Assembly: GCF_024713975.1 (NCBI RefSeq)
Contig: NC_091103.1
Coordinates: forward strand, 7,939,501 to 8,003,500
Direction of reading: 5' to 3'
DNA length: 64,000 nt
From: Paralichthys olivaceus
Lineage: Eukaryota > Chordata > Actinopteri > Pleuronectiformes > Paralichthyidae
How positions within the stretch are numbered: position 1 is the stretch's first letter; the number at the start of each line of letters is the position of its first letter. The notes beneath the pieces are model-generated. The model had not been told where the DNA came from. It ran no database searches and saw nothing but the letters and a program-made list of their open reading frames with translations. A program made the position numbers and the translations under genes. Below, piece by piece: positions 22,481 to 33,037 of the stretch.

Positions 22481-24254
22481 CCTGTCTGTCTCTGAATGCA
22501 GCTGTAGCAGCCTGCAAAAAAGAGTTAGATAAGTGAAGATTACTTAACTTGGATTGGTAAAATCAAATAAATCATGTTGTGAGTAGCATGCATTACTCCA
22601 TGGAGTGTGTGTGAAATAAAAAAATATTCAGAACTATATATATTTTTTAAATCTACTGAGTAGAAAGAAGTATGAAGTTGCGAGGACAGAGACTGGGATG
22701 TGAAGTTGTGGTAGAGGCAGGGCAGGGCTAGCTCTGCCCACACAAGCTTGGGAATGCTTCGAATTTGAGGCAGACATGTTCCCCCGCCACGTCAGCAGCA
22801 GCTAGAGGCCCAGCCACTGTGTAGCTCTGAGTGCAGCTCTGTGAAAACTCAAGGCTATATCAAGATGGCTCTCAATTTTCCTGCATTTATTGTAATCGAT
22901 GCAAACTTTTCTACATCTGCACATCTGATATTGATTTTAGGGCATATTCCTCCAAAGCCTGTGGAAAGGATCAGAGATCACTGTGTTTGATTCTGTAGTA
23001 GAACTCATTTCCCAGAAAAAAGTCTTTACCTACTTCACACTACTTCACACTGTATCTAACTGATCTCATAAAACAAAGAACCTTTCCTTTTTCATTTACA
23101 GCCATCAAACATTTGAATATGCTTCCAGTTGGGCTTAAAACTTGCACAGACTTTCACTCTTTCTCCTGAGGTGTAAACATTTTTATTTTGAGCAACCAGT
23201 CATGTCAACATTAAACTGACTGTGATTTAGATTTTGTGTTGAAATTTCAATGATGTGTACTCATAGATTTCTCTGTATAGCTGGTTGTGTGATAGAGAGG
23301 TGTTGTTGAAATAAGCTGATAAATGTGGCATAAATCATCTCTTCTCATTTTGAGATCAATGTTGTTGTGCATTGTCCTTGTTTAATAACGAATAACTAGA
23401 TTAATAGTCTTAAGACTGTAATAAACCAATTTCCCTGATATGTCTCTACACATTTCTGACTTCAATCCACCACTGCAGAGATACATTGTCTTCATCTCTG
23501 TGCTTGAATACTTGTGTTACAACATATATTACTTTTGCATCATGTTAGGATACCTTGAGATGTTTTGATGTCTGCGATTTTCATTCTGAAAGACAAGAGG
23601 TGTATGTAGTAATCTCCACAGAGCAGTCAGTAAAACATTATTTATGCTCTGATTGAAACATTCTGTGACATCTGATTCCTCCGTCTTATTTTCCAGTTAT
23701 TCATCTGTCAGAATTAGAAACGTCCAAGTTGAGGTTATAATGCAAGTCTGTTCTGCTTGTTCACATTCACACACAGGAAATGTTTTCATTGGCTGTGGTG
23801 TGTGACCCAGAAAAAAAGAGTTTCATCCAATCAGATGTGCCACAGTGGAGCAGCACTGATTTCTATAGGAGAGATGAACCTCCCATCTTCAGAACCGTTA
23901 CAGATCCAGACTAAGATTGGGCCCATAAATCAAACTTTTTTCATTGGACATGCACTTAAATATATTTGAATGCTCAAAATAGCAGTGACCAAAATAGCAG
24001 TAACATGCGGGAGGCTAAATAATATGATAATCACGCTGGAATAAGTAGAAAAAGGATTTTAACCTCTATTGAGTTGTTTTCCTAAAAAATAAGTCCTGTG
24101 AAATATGCAGGTCAAAAGCAAGAAAAATAGCAGTAGATTTCAAACTGGTTAAAATGGAAAAATGCTGGACTGAAACTTTAAACCTGAAAAACAAAGCAGC
24201 GCATTCATCTTCTGCTCCCTCCTGAAAAAAAAGACCATTATCTTCCTTCCTTAC
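22481..24254 (-). other. serpinh1: serpinh1 5' UTR segment and first intron
   Basis: The coding exon extends upstream of ATG as 5' UTR to its acceptor at 22511 (ttttttgcag on the minus strand). A 1.74-kb intron (22512-24254) follows up to a non-coding first exon whose donor is at 24254/24255 (gccag followed by gtaagg on the minus strand). Confidence 0.8.
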
Positions 24255-24305
24255 CTGGCACAGATTCACTCTATGTGTCGCCTCTGGGCTGTGTCCTGTG
24301 AATGT
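24255..24305 (-). other. serpinh1: Putative serpinh1 non-coding exon 1
   Basis: It lies between a good donor (24254/24255) and a TATA box at 24334-24339. A transcription start near 24305 is inferred from TATA spacing only. Confidence 0.65.
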
Positions 24306-24333
24306 GATGTAACTGCAGTTCCGTCTCCTGCTC

Positions 24334-24362
24334 TTTATACCCTGTGAGAGAACTTTCTAGAA
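24334..24362 (-). promoter_or_regulatory. serpinh1: serpinh1 promoter: TATA box and perfect heat shock element
   Basis: The minus strand reads TATAAAG at 24339-24333. About 10 bp upstream is TTCTAGAAAGTTC (24362-24350), three alternating heat-shock units (TTC, GAA, TTC at exact 2-nt spacing). HSP47 is the heat-inducible collagen chaperone and its promoters are bound by HSF1 in other vertebrates, so the site fits. Binding here is inferred. Confidence 0.85.
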
Positions 24363-24927
24363 GTGGGAATGGGATATTCAAATTAGGGGTGTCTGTGTTT
24401 TCCTCAGGAAGTTGGAGCTGGGACGTCCCACAGGCTGGAATGAAAGGGGTTGGCTGGAGTTGAATTCCTCAGCACTGGTCTGGACTCAGCTTTGAGACTT
24501 TTGCCACAAGCGGCTAAAAAGAGAAAGTCAGAGAAAATCTGATTGTGGATCAGTTGTGGTTTGCTGATGTGCAGAAATAGTGCTCAGCCTTCAGGTCCTC
24601 ACACTCTTTGCTGACTCAATCTCCAACTCTACTTTCATCACATTGAAAAGATTAAGCTGAGCTTCAATATGAGTTGTTTGAATGCATGAGAAATCAGATA
24701 ATGTGGAACGTTCAAGTTGTTTTTTCAGCAGTTGCAACTTGTGTGAGTGTGTGAGCCTCTTTAAAGACACTCCCCCCTCTGCACTCTCATTAGATGGGAC
24801 ACCAGAGAATGGAAGCAGTATTTAATTGTAGTACAACTTGCTGGATTTTAAATTAAAACATCCAGAACGTCAGATCAATCACTTGCATTTATGTTACTCA
24901 GAAGTTGCAAAGTTGCAACATCTCGAG

Positions 24928-24982
24928 CCCAGCCCCCGTTCCCACCCCCGTCCCCGTCCCCACCCCTGCCCCCACCCCCACA
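24928..24982 (-). promoter_or_regulatory. G-rich tract (quadruplex-forming potential) upstream of serpinh1
   Basis: The plus strand is a run of C-blocks (ccccc separated by single a, g or t). The minus strand therefore has at least six G-tracts of 3-5 with short loops, about 600 bp upstream of the inferred serpinh1 start. A role is not established. Confidence 0.5.
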
Positions 24983-25179
24983 CTGCCACGTTGGTCCTTC
25001 TCAACTGCTGATTACAGGGTGGATGAAGTATGGGGGTGTTGAGGAGAGCCCCTGTCGTAAAAAAATAAAAAAGCCTGCCCTGACCTGACCAGGACCTCCC
25101 ATTTCAGTTGATGCAATATTGCTGTAAATAAAATATAGTAAGGATAGAGGCCCAAAGAATATAACCCTGCTCAGTCTCA

Positions 25180-25500
25180 ACTCTTGTTTTTGCTGCTATC
25201 CTACATCTGCTGCTATTTTACTTATCCTGTGGATGAACATTACTTCCTATGAAATATTTTGCACTTCTCAATTATTTTTTGTGCTATTCTGGTTTGCAAT
25301 ACTCACACTCTATCTACCCTGTTCCTTTTCACTGTGTACTATGTCGTGTTATCAGGTCACTTGAGGTCATGTTGTGTACTTATATATTTTGTCTTCTTAT
25401 ATGCTTACGCAATGGATTAGAGAGAAACAGCTTTTCCATCCAGTCTTTGTCCTGTACATATGGCCGAATTGACAATAAAGTTGACTTTTGGTTTTGCCTA
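25180..25500 (+). repeat. Probable retroelement 3'-tail relic
   Basis: Ends with ccgaattgacaataaagttgact, the type of tail (gacaataaagttga) found at the 3' end of dispersed fish elements. No coding content. Confidence 0.35.
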
Positions 25501-28500
25501 AAGACATGAGATTGATATTAAATCACTGATAAACAGTGTCAGCCGTAACGAAACATCTTTATAAGGAATCTACAGAATATAAGTATAAATGTGGCAGAAT
25601 CACAAATGCTGTAAAAGGACAAAGCAAGACTGTAGATGGATAAGTTAACACTGTGTGTTTTCACAGAGGAATTCCATCAATCTCTTAATCCCCAAACTCC
25701 TCCTCTTTTACAGCTCTCAACAAACTGTCCTGACATGCCAACGGATGAGTAACTTGCCTTTTTTTTTTTCAAAAGAGGTACCCAGAAAGTTTGACAAATG
25801 TTTGAGGAAACATAATTTCCAAATCTAAACTCCAATATCGAATCATGTTGTAAACTCCCAGATGTTGTTAAACGTTAGTCATATGCTGGGGACATTCTCA
25901 TAACTAATACATTTTGACTTTGTGAGATTCACAGAGCATGTTTGCAGCCTCTTCCCTGCTGTGGGCGGGGTTTAAGTCAGTCTGAGAAAAAAAAACAGGA
26001 GCCACAGCTGTGAAATTCCTCAGCTTGTGGAGAGTGGGGGGTATTTCTGGGTCAAGCAACTCTGGTCAAATCCCTAAGAACACTTAATCTCCATTTAAAA
26101 AGTGATCCTTTCATTGTGTTCCCTGAGAGGTATAAAGGCACAGACTTAAGATGGGGTAAGAAGAGGAAGCTCACGAGCAGGAGACAAAAAAATGATATCA
26201 AGTTACAATAAAAGGAACATACATTTACTGCATTGTCATGTTTGCTTAACATGAAAAGCTCCTATTATATGCAGCATTAGTGCAGACATGATGTTACTAG
26301 ATATATCTCAATATAGTATGTGTACAGTATGTGTTTTGCAGCACTACAGCAACAAAAGAGAAAGGTTAAATCATTTCACTCATAAAAACAAACAAAACGA
26401 GGCTTTGCAGTTGACACCTCATCAATACGTGAATTAAGAAGTCAAAAGAGTAAATGACAGCACAATTTAAATATTCATAAAAATAACTTGTAAAAATGAT
26501 TTAAATATGCCTCATAATATTCATCATATTGGACATACTAATAAGAGGAAAGACATCATGTGCTGGATGTGGGAATTTGTAAAACAAACAAACATTCTAC
26601 ATTGAGAACTGAGAAGTTTTCCACCAGTAGAAATGTGTGCTTGTGTGCAAACATTTTGTGTTTTACTTGCATTACTTGCATATTTTCAAAGAAAATAAAC
26701 CACGCCACAAATATAATTTCATTAAAAGATGGAAGATCAGTTAAAAAAACTCAAAAGTATATTTTGAAATTTTGTTTTAATTTGAATGTAGAGTGAAGAT
26801 GCCCCCTGGTGGAAAAAGTTTCCTAACCCCAATTGTTCAAGTTTGTATTGTTGCTTTTTCAGCAAAGATGTTTTAAAATGGAATAAAATGCATTTTTAAA
26901 TCAGGATTCTTCTTAAAATCCAGGTTGCTGCAAGTTTTTATATTCCACCCCAAATATGCATAAGAGCAAAACTGAATTCTAAGAGTTCTGCAAGTAAAGT
27001 AAAGACACCCACAAACTCCTGTATGGTTTTAGGGAAGCTCTATAATAACTTATTCTATTTACAGTATATATTTATACTGTGAATATCTACAATATTAGAA
27101 GAAGTAGCTGCAAAAAATCTGAACTGTGAGTCAGACATAACTTGTACAAAAAACTGCCAGCAACTGTATTGTGGAGTAAGAACCACTAGATGGAGTAAAA
27201 ACCAACCAGATAAATAACCACCACTGTATGTCACTGTCACTGACTTCTTCAGAACAAAAACCTGATACTCACAACAGATATTATTAATTTGTGGGTACGC
27301 ACATGCAAACATCATAAAGTTACACGCTTGGTAAAGCGTGTAACTTCAAGGAAAAAAGTGAAGCTGCTCTGTTTAGAGTCAGTAGGAGGAGCTCTATACA
27401 CAGTGATAAGATTGGTCTGATGTTGGTTACAAATATTATGTTGAAATTATATTAATTGGTCTGGTTTCCTAATTCCATCATATTAAATAAAAGTTTTCAA
27501 TTAAAAATTCATGAGCTAACTGCTGAATCTCAACATTAAGGCCTTACTCTCTTATCCTGTGGGATAGTTATTCATACATGTATGCGATATAAACATGCAT
27601 ATTTCAGATGCATGCAGTTCTGTTCACACCAACTCCTTAAAAGTGAGTGCTGTTCAGATTTCTCTCAGGAGATTATAGAGGCCTTTGAAAAGATTGTACC
27701 CTCCTGCCACATTCCAACAGGCCTTCAAAGTCAGAATGTGCTGTTGTGTTGGCATTTTCACAATAACACAGTCAGAACTGCATTTTAAAATACATTCTGT
27801 CTCCTCTCAAACGTTATCAATCACAAGCATCTCCCTCCCGACCCTGGCTGCATCACGTGACACCACCTGCACAGGAGACCCCTACCAGCAGTCCTCCTCC
27901 TTCCTGCCTGTGGATGCTGGTTGGCATTTTAAAATGAGAGTTCAATCCAAGAACTCGGCAGCTGGAGCTTCTGATTAGTGCAAACCTGTGGAGAGAGGAG
28001 CAGGGAGGCCCAGGTCAGCCACATCAAACAGGGATATAGCACAGGAAATATCCTGGGAGGATCATTTCCCCTGCTCCCCCCACCTGTGGATGGAGGGACA
28101 TTGTCAAGGTGTGTGTATGTCTCCGCGTGCATGAGTGGCTGCAGGGTTGTGAGGTTGGAGACGTAATCTCAACATTTGTTTGACTTGCTAGATGTTTGAT
28201 CTGAATTTAAGAAATCCTGTAAAACAGCATCTACGCTTCAAGCACTTCATTTCCGTCAGAATGACGCTTATGAATCAGGCAAAATCATTGCACTGTTTCC
28301 GTGGTGATCAGTCTGAACCCTCCCTTCCTTTAACTAAAGCTCCACCTCCATTTGACATGTTCATGCTGACCAATTAAATGAAGCTCATCTGAAAATGGTT
28401 GAACACTTCGGACACTGTATCTGTGTGAATCATTTCACACATCAGAGACCTGCTGACTAACTGTCACTGTCTATGATGATCACCAGGGTCACACTAAGTT

Positions 28501-29090
28501 TCACTCCCTGCTCTCTGGTGCAAGAAATGCTTGAATGTGTCTGTTTCTTTGGTGCTGAAAAACAACGATAGCCACCATGAAACATGATGAGCTAACAATG
28601 CAGGAATAATCAAGTCTCACACAACAAACAGGAAACTAAATACAACACTCAATACTGTCTATACGAAATCGCACTTTAACATGAGCAGTTGGGGGAAAAT
28701 GAACCTCTGATGTTCAGGAGACTTTGTCCATCTAATTCACCTTAATTATAATCACTGTAGTCATGCTTTTTTTCGCTGTAATCTTGCCAGTGGCCATTTT
28801 TGGACAGCACAGCACTGTCTGGATTCGCAACTCTAGGAGGGATTCAATTGTTTGGTTTTAATTAATCATTTAATAGTGTAAAAACAGGAGGAAACATCAT
28901 CGTTGAAAGCTGAGACTTACTCACAAGTGGTTGAGCATGGGTGTAGGTGGCACTTTGTTTCCGAGGGCTCTCTCCCCTGATTGCTACAGCACAGTCACTG
29001 GCTACAAATAGGCCAGACAGCAGAGTTCTTATCCAGGATATTTTGAATTCATTTTTGTGGATAGTGGAAGGAAGGGAATTAACGAGATAG
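25501..29090. other. Intergenic region between serpinh1 and gdpd5
   Basis: AT-rich, no supported coding region. A perfect 13-bp inverted repeat with 4-nt loop lies at 27317-27346 and a smaller acagtata/tatactgt palindrome at 27061-27080. It may contain shared or separate enhancers of the two divergent genes, but nothing specific can be read. Confidence 0.5.
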
Positions 29091-29094
29091 CCCA

Positions 29095-29515
29095 TCTAAA
29101 AATCCCGAAATGAGCTTTATTTAGCTCAGAAAAAATGTCTCGCCTCTGTAGTTTGATCCACATTTATTTTGGTAGGGGATTGAGACATTGCGAGATACTT
29201 GTGTCTTTCAGTTAGATAGACAGGAATTTATCCCAGGATTTTACATCTCGTTAATTCAGAAAAACACACAACAAAATGTTTTTTTACTCATGAAAATCCA
29301 AAATTGTATCAATAGTTCAGAAAAACGAAATTTTTTCAGAATGAATTATCTTGTTGATTCAGTAACGCAGCAGATTTTTTTATCTCATTAATAACCGGAA
29401 AATGTGTCGTTAATTCAGAAAAAAATCTATTTTTTGAATTAAAAAAACTTAATTCAGAGAACTTCTCTTTAAAAAAATTAATTAATTGCGAAAAACAGAT
29501 TTTCCTTAAATTGAA
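29095..29515. repeat. Degenerate repeat with recurring ttaattcagaaaaa motif
   Basis: The motif (g)ttaattcagaaaaa or a close variant occurs around 29251, 29309, 29411 and 29449, together with tctcattaata-type stretches. The segment directly precedes the CpG-rich gdpd5 5' region and has no coding potential. Confidence 0.55.
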
Positions 29516-29559
29516 TGCAGCAGGCTTCCGTAGATACCTGCTCACTCCTCAGACACGCT

Positions 29560-30204
29560 TGAAAATAATTGAATGTTGTCGCGTTCACGGCCCATCGGAT
29601 TTTCTGCTTTCGCTTAGGGAAAAACCAACCGCTGATGGTAGTTCAGTGGAGTGGCCGGGACGTCTCTCCGCGCGTGGTGCTATAACTTTGTTACAGGACA
29701 CCGGGAGGTCACTTTGAGAAATGAAAATACACCACAACAATTTTTAAATCCACGCGGTTGAACGGCGTGACCGTGAAGGCCGCGGTGGAGTCATATCGGG
29801 GACGCGCTGCTCGCTCCCTCACTACGGGAGGGCTGGGGCTTAAAGAGCGACCCCCCCCCCCCATCTCACTCGCTGCTCCCACCCACCCTCAGCGTGTGTC
29901 CGTGCCGCTGCCACACACACACACACACGCTTCTACCCGCAGACAGCACCGACAGAAGGAAACCGACCCGGGACGCAGTGAGGACACGAGACGGGAATTC
30001 TCGTAGCTGACAACCGTTCGTCCGGCTCCGTCTCCCCCCTCCTTTGTTTTCGGTGTGAAACTTCCACCGTGTCAGCAGCCTCGGGAGCTCCACCGGTGAG
30101 CCGCTCACCTCCACCCAGCCTCGTCCCGCCCGTCACTTCCCACCCGGGTTGTCCCGGTGTGACTCTCTGCTCGCCGGGGAGAAGTGGCAGCAGCCCGCAC
30201 ACAG
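29560..30204 (+). promoter_or_regulatory. gdpd5: CpG-rich segment with putative gdpd5 non-coding exon 1
   Basis: A sharp rise in GC and CpG against AT-rich surroundings, with a C-run (29850-29862) and a short CA repeat (29915-29929). A strong donor, cacacag followed by gtgagc, lies at 30204/30205; an alternative donor (caccg followed by gtgagc) lies near 30093. It is the only CpG-rich stretch upstream of the gdpd5 start codon and on the right strand. Linking it to exon 2 at 44277 is inferred. Confidence 0.65.
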
Positions 30205-31559
30205 GTGAGCGTGAAACACAGTTACTACACCAGCTCCCACCGCGGAACACGCTGGTGTAGTTGTCTTTATGTGGCACTTTCATCTTTATATGAATTAAAT
30301 ATACATGGAAAGATGTTCACATGTTAGTCTTTGGGGCTTTTGCAGCCGGGCTTCATTCTCTCTCCGTCTCATCCCTCGTGTCTGTTTCTTCCCCATCGGT
30401 CGCTCCTCATCTCAGCAGCTAACACTTATTGGTGATTGCTCTGAGCTCCAGTTGACATATGACATGTGTTTACATCCCACAGTTATGTAAAGTAGTATTT
30501 TAAAGAGATAAGAAGTTGTTTACTCAGAGATTCAATCAGTGGATGAGTCAGGAGACTGCAAGGCTGTTCTCTTGTTATCACTTTCAAGGATTCAAGGGTT
30601 GTGTTGTGGAGTGCAGTGCGCTGAATATTGCGTTGTTGAAGTCACTGTCTTTTTCAGTACAGTTGTCTATATGATCCTGTGTTGGACATTGGCCTTGAAG
30701 TGCAAATTACAACAACAAATAACCACAGCAAACAAGAAAAGGTTCATGTAAAGCAGTCAGCTGTTTCCTCATTTGAAAAAGATTGGCCAGTACATCCAGT
30801 GATGAGCCTTGTCGATAGCAGGCTGTGAGACGTTTTGTGATTTTACGTTGTGTTGTCTTTTTTAGTCATTGTGTTTTGTGATGCACTGTTTTGTTGTGTG
30901 ATCTGCGATTTGCACTTCAAGGCCACCCTAGTAAAGAGACAGGCTCATTTCCTGATAGCAGCCATGACTGTGATTATGCAGAGCATGAGAATATAAATAT
31001 AACTCTTTATATTCAAACTGTTCCTATTTCAGCTGAGGATCTTTGAGGAAATGTTACAAGAGTTGACATTTTGAGGTTGTCTGAAAAAATTCTAACATAA
31101 CATACATGTCTACATGTTTCTTCAAATTTGATGGGATTAGAAAAGATTATGGGCAAGGTTATGTGCAGCCATGCTGAAACGACTTGGGGTTGTGTGAGAA
31201 ATGCTTTAAAGATCACTCTTGATTTATACAATTCAAGCGAAGCGGTCATAAGGTGGTCTGACTTAATATTGTCTGTTTCTTTCAGTCTCAACTGAGGGTC
31301 TGCATAACAGGCATTTTGTTAATGACCTTTTTGAACTGCAACTTGTGCAAAGATGCTCTTAGAATAAAAATATCAAGCTGAGCATAATATGCCCCCTGTA
31401 AGAGAATAAATTGATGATAAAGAAAGATATAATAGAACAGTGGAATGTGGTGCACTGAATTCACAGCAGCAATCCCACTCACTGGTTCCCAACTCTTTTA
31501 CACACAGCAGCTTTGTAGATGCATTTCTCCACTGGATATCTTTTCTGTTGTGGAGCTTT

Positions 31560-32150
31560 ATCAGAGACACAATAGTTATACTGGGCAGGGCCTCCCTTTG
31601 CTCACAACCTCAGTTCGATGGCATGAATTACCCAAGACATTGCAAGCATTCCTTTGAGATTCTCCTTCATGTTAGAGTGATTATGTCATAACATTTCTGC
31701 AGATTTTACAGTTGCTCATGAAAGCAGAGATTTACTTTGGGGCATGATACGTTATTGTGCTGGGAGTAGCCACTAGAAGATAGTAAATCATTGCCATAAA
31801 GGGATGCACATAGTAACATGACATTCACACAGCAACAATCGTCTGTAGCATTCAAACAATAATTGGTATCAAAAGGGCCAAAGTGTGCCAAGAAACCAAC
31901 CCATCAGCCTGGACTGTTGTTACAAGGAAGGTTGGGTCTGTGGCTTCATTTTGCAAACACTGTATTCGAATCCCATCATCTATAGCCTCAGTAGAAATCC
32001 ATATGAGTTGGACCAGGCTACATTTTTTTCTGTCTTCAACCATCCAGTGTTGGTGACCCTGTTCCCACTGTAGCCTCAGATTTCTGTTGTTGGCTGACAG
32101 GAATGGAGCCTGACATTGTCCTCTGCTGTTGTAGACCAGCCTCAAGGGTT
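31560..32150 (-). mobile_element. Tc1/mariner transposase relic
   Basis: Minus-strand frames read as a decayed Tc1-type transposase: RNLRLQWEQGHQHWMVED near 32080, NEATDPTFLVTTVQADG near 31930, VSWHTL near 31885, then in another frame LNAT near 31850 and GYSQHNN near 31770, and finally AMSWVIHAIEL-like residues near 31620. At least two frameshifts and several stops are present and no intact terminal repeats were identified. Confidence 0.8.
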
Positions 32151-32381
32151 AAGGTGTTGTGAGATGCTGTTCTGCTCATCACATTTGTAAAGAGTTATTT
32201 GAATAACTGTAGCTTTTCTGTCCTTCCCAAACAGTATGACCATTGAGGTCATGCACTGAACCCCAGATATTGTCCTGAAATTATCTGGAGGGGCTGTGTC
32301 AGCTGAGTCAGACATTCTCAGAGAATGTCCTAGTGCACCCATGTCAGAATACAGGAGGATACTGTCAGGAGAATTCACAGC

Positions 32382-33037
32382 AAGTGAGTGGGCATGTTGA
32401 TGACTTTTCTAACAGTGGGACATATGCAGAAATGAAAAAAAAAAGAATACAAATATCTCAAGATGAAAAATAGAAGCCATACATGTAGAAGACAGCAAAG
32501 AATATGTCAACTTTGAAAGACAAGAATATTTGAGAGCTTTTAGTGATAAGGGCCGACGCTGGTGTCTATGTGCTTGAAACAAAAATGTGATTTTCGTGGT
32601 GGAATTTATACATAATGTCCTGCCTTCTGTATGCTCTACCCAGTTAACACCCCTTCCATGAACGCCCTGGAGAGTCTTGTTATTGCGAAGGCGTCTGACC
32701 TGGACAATCTCCTGCTGCGTTATTTATAGGTGAAAGGCACCTATACCTGAAAATGGCTTATGTTTGATGTGAACATTTACTGAAACTCATGACTTGTATC
32801 TGCATGATTTTGTGCTCTGCACTGCTGGTACATGAGGGATTGCATGAATAAGCAGGTGGTATTCCTAAAAAACCTGCTCAGTGAGTTTAGTTGTGCTGTT
32901 GAACAGACATGCAGAGTTGGGAAGTATTCTTAAATAACTGCTTCCAAGTAAGTGAGTGGGCATGTTGATGACTTTTCTAACACAGGACATATGTAAAAAG
33001 GGAAAGAAATAGAAAACAAATATCTCAGGATGAGAAA
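32382..33037 (+). repeat. Pair of ~88-bp direct repeats
   Basis: The segment at 32382-32470 (agtgagtgggcatgttgatg ... aaatatctcaagatga) recurs at 32950-33037 with a few mismatches and indels. The ~480 bp between them has no recognisable gene. Confidence 0.8.

Noticed and set aside
32142-32378. Minus-strand frame just upstream of the Tc1 relic, possible transposase N-terminus
   Set aside because: It shows none of the paired helix-turn-helix pattern expected and could not be joined to the transposase part.
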